From NCBI RefSeq assembly GCF_025822245.1, contig NZ_JACKTL010000046.1:22183-86182 (forward strand): DNA of 64,000 nt. Direction: 5' to 3'. Positions 53,740 to 61,752 of this stretch are shown here, one piece after another. The translations under genes and the position numbers were made by a program. How positions within the stretch are numbered: position 1 is the first letter of the stretch; the number at the start of each line of letters is the position of its first letter. The notes under the pieces were generated by a model. The model had not been told where the DNA came from and made no database searches. It saw nothing but the letters and a program-made list of their open reading frames with translations. Source of the stretch: Mycolicibacterium hodleri. Lineage in GTDB: Bacteria; Actinomycetota; Actinomycetes; Mycobacteriales; Mycobacteriaceae.

Positions 53740-54549
53740 TCAGTCCCCGGCGAGGTCGACGATGCGCTGGGCTCGCCGCAGCACCGGCATGTCGACCATC
53801 TGACCCTCGAACTGGAAGACGCCCCGCTCCGACCGGGCGGCGCCCAGCACCGCGCGCGCCCACCGCACCTGGTCGTCGCTCGGGGCGTATACCGCCCGGA
53901 TGACGGCGACCTGCGTCGGATGGATGGCGACCTTCGCGTCGAAGCCGACGGCAACGGCGTCGTCGGCCTCGGCGCGCAACCCGTCGAGGTCGGCGATGTC
54001 GAGGTAGACCGAGTCCAGTGCCAGCTTCCCGTACGCCTTCGCGGCCAGAAGGCATTGGGAGCGAACGTGTGTGGCGACGTCGCGGTAACTGCCGTCGGGG
54101 CGCCGGTTGGCCGTTCCACCGGTCGCGGCGAACAGGTCCTCGGCGCCCCACATCACGGCCACCGTGCCGTCGACGCGGGCGGTCTCGCCCACCGCGAGCG
54201 CGCCCAGCGGGGTCTCGACGAGCACGACGACGTCGAACGGCGCCAACGAACGCACCTGCTCGGCGGTCTCGGTCTTGGCGAGCATCACCGTGGTGTAGTC
54301 GGTCTGGGCCAGGGCCGTCACGTCGAGGGCGTGGTCGGGGGTGCCCACCGGGTTGACGCGGACCACCGTGCTGGCCGGATCCAGGCGCGTCTCGAGCAGG
54401 GCCGCCCGCGCCGTCTCACGGTCTGTGGCCGCCACCCCGTCCTCCAGGTCGAGGATCACGACGTCGGCCGCGGCGGCGGCCTTCCCGAAGCGCTCGGGGC
54501 GGTCAGCGGGGCAGAACAGCCACCCGGGCCCGCGAGTATCGAGCGCCAT
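53740..54549 (-). CDS. citE: CitE-like acyl-CoA lyase (HpcH/HpaI family)
   Basis: A 269-residue TIM-barrel lyase close to Rv2498c. LFCPADRPERFGKAAAAAD with LDLEDGV for Mg2+ binding, VVVLVETPLGA with the metal-ligand Glu, MWGAEDL with the metal-ligand Asp, and CIHPTQ-like VAIHPTQV. Rv2498c cleaves beta-hydroxyacyl-CoA such as (R)-HMG-CoA and citramalyl-CoA. It would end the leucine/branched-acyl route encoded upstream. The ATG overlaps the MaoC stop by 1 base (TGATG). Last gene of the accD1 operon. Confidence 0.92.
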   Translation of the reverse strand: MALDTRGPGWLFCPADRPERFGKAAAAADVVILDLEDGVAATDRETARAALLETRLDPASTVVRVNPVGTPDHALDVTALAQTDYTTVMLAKTETAEQVRSLAPFDVVVLVETPLGALAVGETARVDGTVAVMWGAEDLFAATGGTANRRPDGSYRDVATHVRSQCLLAAKAYGKLALDSVYLDIADLDGLRAEADDAVAVGFDAKVAIHPTQVAVIRAVYAPSDDQVRWARAVLGAARSERGVFQFEGQMVDMPVLRRAQRIVDLAGD

Positions 54550-55046
54550 CAGGACTGCTCCGCGGGTCGCTTGCGCACCATCGTCTTTCGCGACGCCGTG
54601 GCCACCACGTCACCGTGCTGGTTGCGACCGACGTGGGAGAAGGTGACGATGCCTTCGCCCGGCCTGCTCGCGGACTCTCGCTTGTCGATCACCTCGGTCT
54701 CGGCGTACAGCGTGTCGCCGTGGAACAGCGGCTTGGGGAACGCCACCTCGCCGAAGCCAAGGTTGCCGACGATGGTGCCCTGCGTCAGCTGAGCGACGGA
54801 CAGCCCGACGAGCGTGGACAGCGTGAACATCGAGTTGACCAACCGTTGGTGGAACGGCGCCAAGGCATCCGAGAAGGCAGCGTCGAGATGCAGCGCCTGG
54901 GTGTTCATCGTGAGCGTGGTGAAGAAGACGTTGTCGGCCTCGGTGATCGTCCGCCCGGGGCGGTGCTGGTAGAGCACGCCGGGCTCGAACTCCTCGAACC
55001 ACAGCCCGCGCTGGACGACGACTCTCTTCTGCGTCTCATCCGCCAT
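54549..55046 (-). CDS. MaoC-like enoyl-CoA hydratase
   Basis: A 165-residue hot-dog protein. The hydratase 2 motif region is RTITEADNVFFTTLTMNTQALHLD, with Asp and His at family positions (D39, H60 approx.), and FPKPLFHGDTLYAETEVID follows. It would hydrate an unsaturated branched acyl-CoA formed by the FadE19-like enzyme. The ATG at 55046 overlaps the FadE stop (TAATG). It corresponds to Rv2499c. Cytosolic. Confidence 0.9.
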   Translation of the reverse strand: MADETQKRVVVQRGLWFEEFEPGVLYQHRPGRTITEADNVFFTTLTMNTQALHLDAAFSDALAPFHQRLVNSMFTLSTLVGLSVAQLTQGTIVGNLGFGEVAFPKPLFHGDTLYAETEVIDKRESASRPGEGIVTFSHVGRNQHGDVVATASRKTMVRKRPAEQS

Positions 55047-56206
55047 TACAGGCCGGCCTCGCGCGCGATCAGCATCAACTGCACTTCCGTCGTCCCCTCC
55101 CCGATCTCGAGGATCTTGCTGTCGCGGTAGTGCCGCGCAACGGGGTATTCGTTCATGAAGCCGTAGCCGCCGAACACCTGGGTGGCGTCCCGAGCGTTGT
55201 CCATGGCCGCCTCGCTGGCCACCAGCTTGGCCACCGCGGCCGCCTTCTTGAAGGGCTTGCCCGCCAACATGAGTGCGGCTGCGTCGTAGTAGGTCGCGCG
55301 GGCCACATGGGCGCGGGTCTCCATCCGGGCGATCTTGAACGCGATGGCCTGGTTGGTGCCGATGGCCGCGCCGAACGCCTGCCGCTCCTTGGCGTACGTC
55401 ACGCATTCGTCGACGCAGCCCTGCGCGACGCCCACCGACAGAGCCGCGATCGCAATGCGGCCCTCGTCGAGGATGCGCAGGAAGTTCGCGTAACCGCGGC
55501 CCTGCTCCCCCAGCAGGTTCTCCTGCGGTACGCGGACGTCGTCGAAGCTCAGCGGATGGGTGTCGGAGGCGTTCCAGCCCACCTTGTCGTAGGCGGGTTC
55601 GGCGGTGAAACCCTCGGTCGGCACGGGCACCAGGATCGACGAGATCTGCTTGCGGCCGTCGACGTCGCCGGTGACCGCGGTGACCGTCACCAGCTTGGTG
55701 ATGTCGGTGCCGGAGTTGGTGATGAACTGCTTGGTGCCGTTGATCACCCAGTGGCCGTCGTCGAGCTTGGCGGTGGTCTTGGTGGCACCCGCGTCGGTAC
55801 CGCCACCCGCCTCGGTGAGGCCGAACGCACCGAGTGCCTTGCCGGACGCGAGGAGGGGCAACCACTCCTGCTTCTGCGCGTCGTTTCCGAAGCGGTACAC
55901 GGGCATGGCGCCCAACGACACTCCCGCTTCGAGGGTGATCGCCACGCTCTGGTCGACCTTGCCGAGTTCCTCCAGCGCGAGGCACAGCGCGAAGTAGTCG
56001 CCGCCCATGCCGCCGTACTCCTCCGGGAACGGCAGCCCGAACAGGCCCATGTCGGCCATGCCCGCGACCACCTCGTAGGGGAAGGAGTGCTCCCGGTCGT
56101 GCTTCGCCGAAACCGGCGCCACGACGCTGCGCGCGAAGTCGCGGACCGTCTTGGCCAGCTGCTCGTAGTGGTCCGGAAGTGTTCCTGTGGACAAGAATTC
56201 GCTCAT
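55046..56206 (-). CDS. fadE19: Acyl-CoA dehydrogenase FadE19-like
   Basis: A 386-residue flavoprotein dehydrogenase. FGLTEAGGGTDAGATKTTA contacts FAD; ACAD signature QVFGGYGFMNEYPVARHYRD; catalytic Glu at EIGEGTTEVQ (about 371). In isovaleryl-CoA dehydrogenases this position is usually not Glu (the base lies elsewhere), so the residue favours a short/branched-chain or other ACAD. The operon context with biotin carboxylase suggests leucine, isoleucine or similar acyl-CoA degradation. The ATG overlaps the accA1 stop by 4 bp (ATGA). Confidence 0.93.
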   Translation of the reverse strand: MSEFLSTGTLPDHYEQLAKTVRDFARSVVAPVSAKHDREHSFPYEVVAGMADMGLFGLPFPEEYGGMGGDYFALCLALEELGKVDQSVAITLEAGVSLGAMPVYRFGNDAQKQEWLPLLASGKALGAFGLTEAGGGTDAGATKTTAKLDDGHWVINGTKQFITNSGTDITKLVTVTAVTGDVDGRKQISSILVPVPTEGFTAEPAYDKVGWNASDTHPLSFDDVRVPQENLLGEQGRGYANFLRILDEGRIAIAALSVGVAQGCVDECVTYAKERQAFGAAIGTNQAIAFKIARMETRAHVARATYYDAAALMLAGKPFKKAAAVAKLVASEAAMDNARDATQVFGGYGFMNEYPVARHYRDSKILEIGEGTTEVQLMLIAREAGL

Positions 56207-58197
56207 GTCTGGGGCTCCTCGATGGTGGCGATGATTCGGGCCATCGGCTGGCCCACCTTGACCTGGTCGCCGACGGCGACGAGTAGTTCGACCACGCCGT
56301 CGACGGGTGCCGACAGCGCGTGCTCCATCTTCATGGCCTCGACGGTGACCACGACGTCGCCAGCCGCGACCTGGGCACCGTCCTTGACGCCGACCGCGAC
56401 GACCGAACCGGGCATGGGACTGACGAGTTCGGCGTCGCCCGCGTGCGCGTCGTCGGCGCGAACCGGCGCCTCCCGTACCTCCTCGACCGCAATCGTGCGG
56501 CCGCCGCCGGCCAGCCAGAGGACCCCGCCGTCGGCCGCGACCACGTACCTCGAACGCAGACCGTCGAGCGTGACGGTGAGCGTACGACCGTCCAATGTGG
56601 CCGTCAGGGAACGGGTCTCGCCGTCCTCGATGCGCACCGTCGCGCTCTGCGGCGTGCCGCAGACGTGCACGTGCTCGGTGCGCTCACCAGCCCGAAGCCG
56701 GGTCGTCGTCGGCGCGTGGGTGCCGGTGCGCCAGCCCGACGGCACCGCCCAGAGATCGCCCGGCGTGGCGGGCCACCGGGCGAGCCAACGGTAGGCCGCG
56801 GCGGCGACGAGGTCGTCGTCGGTGGCGTGAATCCCGGCGTAGTCGGGCATCCGGCGGTCCAGCAGACCCGTGTCGAGCCGGCCCGCCACCACGTCGGGGT
56901 CGGCGAGCAGGAACCGCAGGAAGTCGACGTTGGTCGTCACGCCCAGCACCGCGGTGTCGGCCAACGCCTTGTCCAACGCGGCCAGCGCGGCCGGACGGTC
57001 CTCGGCGTAGGCAATGACCTTCGCGAGCATCGGGTCGTAGTCGCTGCCGACGACCGTGCCCGCCCGGATGCCCGAATCTACGCGTGCGGCAACGGGTTCG
57101 ACCACGTCCAAGACCGTGCCTCCGGTCGGCAGGAAGTCGCGGGCCGGGTCCTCGGCGTACACCCGGGCTTCGACGGCGTGCCCGCTCAGGACGACGTCGT
57201 CCTGGCCGAGAGGCAGCGTCACGCCCGCGGCGATGCGCACCTGCAGCTCGACGAGGTCGAGGCCCGTGACCAGTTCGGTGACGGGGTGCTCGACCTGCAG
57301 TCGGGTGTTCATCTCCATGAAGAAGAACTCGTCGGGCCGGTCTGCCGAGACGATGAACTCGACGGTGCCCGCGCCCGTGTAGTCGACGCTGCGGGCGGTG
57401 TCGCACGCCGCCGCGCCGATGCGGGCGCGGGTCGCGGCGTCCAGCAGCGGCGAGGGCGCCTCCTCGATCACCTTCTGGTGGCGTCGCTGCAGGCTGCACT
57501 CACGCTCACCGAGGTGGACGACGTTGCCGTACCCGTCGGCGACGACCTGCACCTCGATGTGCCGGGGATTCAACACGAATCGCTCGAGGAAGAGGGTGTC
57601 GTCACCGAAGGCCGACGCCGCCTCCCGTCGTGCGGACGCCAGCGCGGCGGGCAACTCGGCCGCCTCGTGCACCACCCGCATGCCCTTGCCGCCGCCGCCG
57701 GCCGACGGTTTCACCAGCACCGGAAATCCGACCTCGGCGGCGCCGCCGATCAGGTCGTCGTCGGTGAGCCCGGGCCGCGAGACACCGGGCACCACGGGCA
57801 CGCCGAACTCCGACACCGCCGCCTTGGCCGCGATCTTGTCGCCCATCGTCCGGATGGCTCCGACCGGTGGGCCGATGAACGCGATGCCCGCCGCCGCGAG
57901 GGCCGCGGCGAATTCCGCGTTCTCGGAAAGGAATCCGTACCCGGGGTGCACGGCCTGGGCGCCGGTGCGCTGGGCGGCGCGCACCACGGCGTCGACGTCG
58001 AGGTAACTCTGCCGCGCCGGCGCAGGGCCGATCCGCACCGCGGTGTCGGCCTCGGCGACGTGACGCGCCCCGGCGTCGGCGTCGCTGTACACCGCGACCG
58101 GACGGATTCCCATGGCGCGCAACGTACGGATCACCCGCACGGCGATCTCGCCGCGATTGGCGACCAGGACGGTGTCGAAGCTGCTGGTGGAAGTCAT
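56203..58197 (-). CDS. accA1: Acyl-CoA carboxylase alpha subunit (biotin carboxylase and BCCP)
   Basis: A 664-residue fused biotin carboxylase and carrier. N-terminal ANRGEIAVRVIRTLR, ATP-grasp PSAGGGGKGMRVV (about 165-178), catalytic FMEMNTRLQVEHPVTE. The middle BT-like domain links to a C-terminal biotinyl domain with VEAMKMEH (biotin Lys about 624). With AccD1 it makes the 3-methylcrotonyl-CoA carboxylase type in mycobacteria. It lies 4 bp after accD1 and overlaps fadE19. Confidence 0.96.
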   Translation of the reverse strand: MTSTSSFDTVLVANRGEIAVRVIRTLRAMGIRPVAVYSDADAGARHVAEADTAVRIGPAPARQSYLDVDAVVRAAQRTGAQAVHPGYGFLSENAEFAAALAAAGIAFIGPPVGAIRTMGDKIAAKAAVSEFGVPVVPGVSRPGLTDDDLIGGAAEVGFPVLVKPSAGGGGKGMRVVHEAAELPAALASARREAASAFGDDTLFLERFVLNPRHIEVQVVADGYGNVVHLGERECSLQRRHQKVIEEAPSPLLDAATRARIGAAACDTARSVDYTGAGTVEFIVSADRPDEFFFMEMNTRLQVEHPVTELVTGLDLVELQVRIAAGVTLPLGQDDVVLSGHAVEARVYAEDPARDFLPTGGTVLDVVEPVAARVDSGIRAGTVVGSDYDPMLAKVIAYAEDRPAALAALDKALADTAVLGVTTNVDFLRFLLADPDVVAGRLDTGLLDRRMPDYAGIHATDDDLVAAAAYRWLARWPATPGDLWAVPSGWRTGTHAPTTTRLRAGERTEHVHVCGTPQSATVRIEDGETRSLTATLDGRTLTVTLDGLRSRYVVAADGGVLWLAGGGRTIAVEEVREAPVRADDAHAGDAELVSPMPGSVVAVGVKDGAQVAAGDVVVTVEAMKMEHALSAPVDGVVELLVAVGDQVKVGQPMARIIATIEEPQT

Positions 58198-58201
58198 GCG
58201 C

Positions 58202-59785
58202 TCACATCCGGAAGACGCCGTAGGACACCGGCTCCAGCGGAGCCCGTGCGACGACGGAGAGGGCCAGCCCGACCACGGTTCTGGTGTCGGCGGGATCGAT
58301 GACGCCGTCGTCCCACAACCGGGCGGTCGAGTAATAGGGGTTGCCCTGCCGCTCGTACTGTTCGCGAATGGGGGCCTTGAAGGCCTCTTCCTCCTCCGGG
58401 GTCATGTCACCTCGCACCGTCGCCAGCACCGACGCCGCCTGCTCGCCGCCCATCACCGAGATCCGCGCGTTGGGCCACATCCACAGGAAGCGCGGCGAAT
58501 ACGCCCGTCCGCACATCGAGTAGTTGCCGGCGCCGTAGGAGCCACCGATGACGACGGTCAGCTTCGGCACCCGCGCGCACGCAACGGCCGTCACCATCTT
58601 GGCGCCGTGCTTGGCGATGCCGCCCGCCTCGTAGTCGCGGCCCACCATGAAACCCGCGATGTTCTGCAGGAACAGCAGCGGCACGGAGCGCTTGTCGCAG
58701 AGCTCGATGAAATGTGCTCCCTTGACCGCGGATTCGCCGAACAGCACACCGTTGTTGGCGACGATGCCGACGGGGTGGCCGTGGATGCGGGCGAAACCGG
58801 TGACCAGCGTGGTGCCGTACTCGGCCTTGAACTCGGTGAACTCGCCACCGTCGACGATGCGGGTGATGACCTCGTGCACGTCGTAGGGCACCCGCGAATC
58901 GGTGGGCACCACGTCGTAGAGCTCGGCCTGATCGGCGGTGGGCTCGACGGTGGGCGTGACGTCCCACGGGGCCGGGGTGCGGGGGCCGAGCGTCGCGACG
59001 ATGTCCCTCACGATCCGCAGTGCGTCGCGATCGTCGTGGGCCAGGTGGTCGGTGACGCCGGAGACCTTCGAGTGCAGGTCTCCGCCGCCGAGTTCCTCGG
59101 CCGTGACCACCTCACCGGTGGCGGCCTTCACCAGTGGTGGTCCCCCGAGGAAGATCGTGCCCTGGTTGCGCACGATGACGGCCTCGTCGCTCATCGCGGG
59201 GACGTAGGCGCCGCCGGCGGTGCACGATCCGAGCACCGCGGCGATCTGTGGGATGCCCCGGGCGCTCATGGTGGCCTGGTTGAAGAAGATCCGCCCGAAG
59301 TGCTCGCGATCGGGGAACACCTCGTCCTGGCGCGGCAGGAAGGCACCCCCGGAGTCGACGAGGTAGAGGCACGGCAACCGGTTCTGCGCCGCAATCTCTT
59401 GTGCGCGAAGGTGTTTCTTGACGGTGATCGGATAGTAGGTGCCGCCCTTGACCGTCGCGTCGTTGGCCACGATCATGCATTCCCGGCCCGACACCCGACC
59501 GATCCCGGCGATCATCCCCGCCCCGGGACACTCGTCGTCGTACATGCCGTCGGCAGCCAGCGGCGCCAGTTCCAAGAACGGGGAGCCGGGGTCGAGCAGG
59601 GACGAGACCCGGTCGCGGGGCAACAGCTTGCCCCGCCCCACGTGGCGCTCGCGGGCGCGAACCGATCCACCGAGCGCGGCGGTCGCGAGCTTGTCGCGTA
59701 GCTCCGCCACCAAGGCCAGGTGCTGCTCGCGATGGGTCGTCTGCGTGGGCAAGGTCCGGTCCCGTCTCTTTTGGTTAACCGTCAC
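58202..59785 (-). CDS. accD1: Acyl-CoA carboxylase beta subunit
   Basis: A 527-residue carboxyltransferase with two crotonase-fold halves. Oxyanion GG/AG regions are visible at SGGAFLPRQDEVFPDRE and AGGAYVPAMSDE, and in the C-terminal half at GGSYGAGNYSMCGRAY. Sequence and neighbours fit 3-methylcrotonyl-CoA carboxylase AccD1 (Rv2502c). GTG 59785 has TAGCAT 6 nt upstream, so leaderless; the GTG itself lies in the operator dyad. It is the first gene of the five-gene operon. Confidence 0.95.
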   Translation of the reverse strand: MTVNQKRRDRTLPTQTTHREQHLALVAELRDKLATAALGGSVRARERHVGRGKLLPRDRVSSLLDPGSPFLELAPLAADGMYDDECPGAGMIAGIGRVSGRECMIVANDATVKGGTYYPITVKKHLRAQEIAAQNRLPCLYLVDSGGAFLPRQDEVFPDREHFGRIFFNQATMSARGIPQIAAVLGSCTAGGAYVPAMSDEAVIVRNQGTIFLGGPPLVKAATGEVVTAEELGGGDLHSKVSGVTDHLAHDDRDALRIVRDIVATLGPRTPAPWDVTPTVEPTADQAELYDVVPTDSRVPYDVHEVITRIVDGGEFTEFKAEYGTTLVTGFARIHGHPVGIVANNGVLFGESAVKGAHFIELCDKRSVPLLFLQNIAGFMVGRDYEAGGIAKHGAKMVTAVACARVPKLTVVIGGSYGAGNYSMCGRAYSPRFLWMWPNARISVMGGEQAASVLATVRGDMTPEEEEAFKAPIREQYERQGNPYYSTARLWDDGVIDPADTRTVVGLALSVVARAPLEPVSYGVFRM

Positions 59786-59815
59786 TAACTGATGCTAGGT
59801 TAGTCATCATTAACC
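59773..59815. promoter_or_regulatory. Nested operator and divergent promoters of the accD1 operon
   Basis: Between accD1 and its divergent TetR there are nested inverted repeats: outer GGTTAA (59773-59778) with TTAACC (59810-59815), inner ACTAAC (59784-59789) with GTTAGT (59799-59804), separated by TGATGCTAG. Opposing -10 hexamers lie inside: TAGCAT on the minus strand (59792-59797) and TAGGTT on the plus strand (59796-59801). A bound TetR dimer pair would block both. Confidence 0.7.
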
Positions 59816-59844
59816 GAGAAGTGCAAACGACAAGAGGGGCAAGC

Positions 59845-60444
59845 GTGGCCACGGCAAAGACGACGACGCAGCGCAGTCGCGCGAAGTCCGACCGTCGATC
59901 ACAGTTGCTCAACGCCGCGGAGCGTCTGATGGCCGAGCACGGCTTCCTCGGCGTGCGCCTCGAGGACATCGGCGCCGCGGCCGGGGTGACGGGCCCCGCG
60001 ATCTACCGCCACTTCCCCAACAAGGAAGCGCTGCTCGTCGAACTTCTCGTCGGCATCAGCACGCGTCTGCTGGACGGCGCGACGAACGTCGTCGGCGCCA
60101 CCGACGAACCCGCCGTCGCGCTCGACGGATTGGTCGACTTCCACCTCGACTTCGTGTTCACCGAACCCGAACTGATCAAGATTCAAGACCGCGATCTGGC
60201 ACACCTGCCCGCCACCGCCAAGCGCCAAGTGCGTCGCGCCCAGCGGCAGTACGTCGAGATCTGGGTCGACGTCCTGCGCACACTCGACACCGACCTCGAC
60301 GAGGCCGACGCCAGGCTCGTGGCACACGCCGCGTTCGGCTTGCTCAACTCGACGCCACACAGCGTGCGGCCGGGAGCGGTGCGTGACTCCTCTCGGGCGG
60401 TGCTTCGGGCCATGACCCTGGCCGCACTCACCCGGCGAGGTTAG
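59845..60444 (+). CDS. TetR-family regulator of the leucine/branched-acyl operon
   Basis: A 199-residue TetR protein: VRLEDIGAAAGVTGPAIYRHF (HTH, about 41-60), FPNKEALLVELL, then an all-helical ligand domain. GTG 59845 follows AAGAGGGG, whereas the upstream GTG at 59821 has no ribosome site. It is divergent from accD1 across a nested operator and corresponds to Rv2506. The likely ligand is an acyl-CoA of the pathway, by analogy with other operon-linked TetRs. Confidence 0.92.
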   Translation: MATAKTTTQRSRAKSDRRSQLLNAAERLMAEHGFLGVRLEDIGAAAGVTGPAIYRHFPNKEALLVELLVGISTRLLDGATNVVGATDEPAVALDGLVDFHLDFVFTEPELIKIQDRDLAHLPATAKRQVRRAQRQYVEIWVDVLRTLDTDLDEADARLVAHAAFGLLNSTPHSVRPGAVRDSSRAVLRAMTLAALTRRG

Positions 60445-60596
60445 TACCAGACGCGCCTGCCGCCGACTGCATGGCCCAACGCGCCGAGCAGCCAGAACAC
60501 CGCCCCAATCACAAGGGCGACCACGCCGACGTAGGTCAGCACCGGCATCGCGAACACGAGACCCAAGATCACGAGAATCACACCGATGGCGATCAT
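60441..60596 (-). CDS. Small DUF6131-like membrane protein (51 aa)
   Basis: A 51-residue protein: MIAIGVILVILGLVFAMPVL, then YVGVVALVIGAVFWLLGALG and VGGRRVWY. Two TM helices and a conserved GGR-x-WY tail match small mycobacterial DUF6131-type proteins. GAGGAG lies 5 nt before the ATG. It follows the 71-residue gene by 16 bp, probably in one operon. Its stop overlaps the TetR stop by 2 bp. Function unknown; similar proteins are often stress induced (from memory). Confidence 0.8.
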   Translation of the reverse strand: MIAIGVILVILGLVFAMPVLTYVGVVALVIGAVFWLLGALGHAVGGRRVWY

Positions 60597-60612
60597 GTCT
60601 ACTCCTCGCTGG

Positions 60613-60828
60613 TTACTGGCTGGGCTGGGGGACGTTGATGTTGCAGTCGGCCACCTTGGGGTTGGCCCCCGCGTAGTTCAGCGGTCCGGCGACCACCGTC
60701 AGGGCGATCGTTCCCGCTGTGGCACAACTGGTTTCGGAAGTCTTGAAGTAATCGCGCTGGTAGGCGGCGAATACGCCGATCAGCAACCATACGAGAAGGA
60801 TGGTGCCGATGATTCCGCTGCCTCGCAT
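60613..60828 (-). CDS. Small conserved membrane protein (71 aa)
   Basis: A 71-residue protein with one N-terminal membrane helix (GIIGTILLVWLLIGVFAA) and an outer part containing two Cys (SETSCATAG and VADCNINVP) that could form a disulfide. It ends in VPQPSQ. Ribosome site GGAGG is 5 nt before the ATG. It is the first gene after the SigF-like promoter at 60874-60900. Similar short proteins with a QRDYF motif are common in mycobacteria (from memory). Function unknown. Confidence 0.82.
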   Translation of the reverse strand: MRGSGIIGTILLVWLLIGVFAAYQRDYFKTSETSCATAGTIALTVVAGPLNYAGANPKVADCNINVPQPSQ

Positions 60829-60873
60829 GCTGGACCTCCATGTCGATGACCGCCCGTGCGGCGTCGCGACCGT

Positions 60874-60900
60874 TTACCCCTCCGATAATTGAGGTAAACC
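60874..60900 (-). promoter_or_regulatory. SigF-type promoter for the two small membrane proteins
   Basis: On the minus strand a -35 GGTTT (60896-60900) and a -10 GGGTAA (60874-60879) are separated by 16 bp, matching the mycobacterial SigF consensus GTTT-N15-17-GGGTA. The first gene start (60828) is about 45 nt downstream, leaving room for its ribosome site. The two hexamers also form an inverted repeat GTTTACC/GGTAAAC, so a plus-strand reading (GTTT-N17-GGTAAA) is possible but weaker. Confidence 0.7.
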
Positions 60901-60972
60901 CCGTGGCGTCCTTTGATCTTGACCGCTCGGGTCCCGCCGCCGACGCAGGTACCCTGCAGGCATGAGGTGGAG

Positions 60973-61752
60973 ATGACGGATCCATCGCGCCGCGACGGGT
61001 GGGACCAACAACACCCCGGCACGTACAACTACCCCGCCATTCCCGGTTCGTCATACGGCCAGCAGGCGCCGTATCACGCTGCCGGTGGGCCGGGCGCCAA
61101 CCAAGCGCGGCCCACCGAGCAACTGCCCGCGTACTCGCCGTACGGCTACGACGCCTACGCCACCGGGCCCTACGGTCCGCCCAATCCCCCCGGCGGTACG
61201 CCACCCGAGCCGCCGAAGCCCGACGGCCCCAACCCGCGGCGGTGGCTGTGGGCGTTGGCGGGCACCGTGCTGTTCGTGGTCCTGGGAATGGTCATCGGCC
61301 TGGTCATCGTCGACAGCTCCCACCAGGACACCCTCGTCGCGCCACCTCAGACGCCGATCGAACCGACCTCGACCAGACCGTCGACGACCACGCCGACCCC
61401 CACCACCACGCGCACCCCGACCACGGCGCCGACGCCGACGCCCGGGGTGACCCCGCCGACGACGCAGACGAACCCGAACGACACCCACACCGTCGTCTAC
61501 TCGGTCGAGGGCGAGGGCCGGGCCATCAGCATCCTGTACCTCGACAGCGGCGGAGTGCTGCAGACCGAGTTCAACGTCATGCTGCCGTGGCAGAAGGAAG
61601 TTCAACTCGCCGGTGCGGCCAACAGCTCCGCCAGCGTCAGCATCGTCAACGTCGGCCGCGAACTCACGTGCTCCATCACCATCGACGGCACCGAGACCCA
61701 GCAGAACACCGGAACCGGACTGACACTGTGCACGGCGTTGGGCGGCCGCTAG
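60973..61752 (+). CDS. Pro-rich membrane protein with MmpS-like C-terminal domain
   Basis: A 259-residue protein. A Pro/Tyr/Gly-rich cytosolic N-terminus (PYGYDAYATGPYGPPNPPGG) leads to one TM helix (about 97-118, WALAGTVLFVVLGMVIGLVI). A Thr/Pro-rich linker (TPTPTTTRTPTTAPTPTP) follows, then a C-terminal domain with TVVYSVEGEGRAISILYLDS and VMLPWQKEVQLAG, like MmpS proteins. It resembles Rv2507. It is probably an envelope-spanning accessory protein. ATG 60973 follows GAGGTGGAG. It is convergent with the MFS gene, overlapping by 4 bp. Confidence 0.85.
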   Translation: MTDPSRRDGWDQQHPGTYNYPAIPGSSYGQQAPYHAAGGPGANQARPTEQLPAYSPYGYDAYATGPYGPPNPPGGTPPEPPKPDGPNPRRWLWALAGTVLFVVLGMVIGLVIVDSSHQDTLVAPPQTPIEPTSTRPSTTTPTPTTTRTPTTAPTPTPGVTPPTTQTNPNDTHTVVYSVEGEGRAISILYLDSGGVLQTEFNVMLPWQKEVQLAGAANSSASVSIVNVGRELTCSITIDGTETQQNTGTGLTLCTALGGR

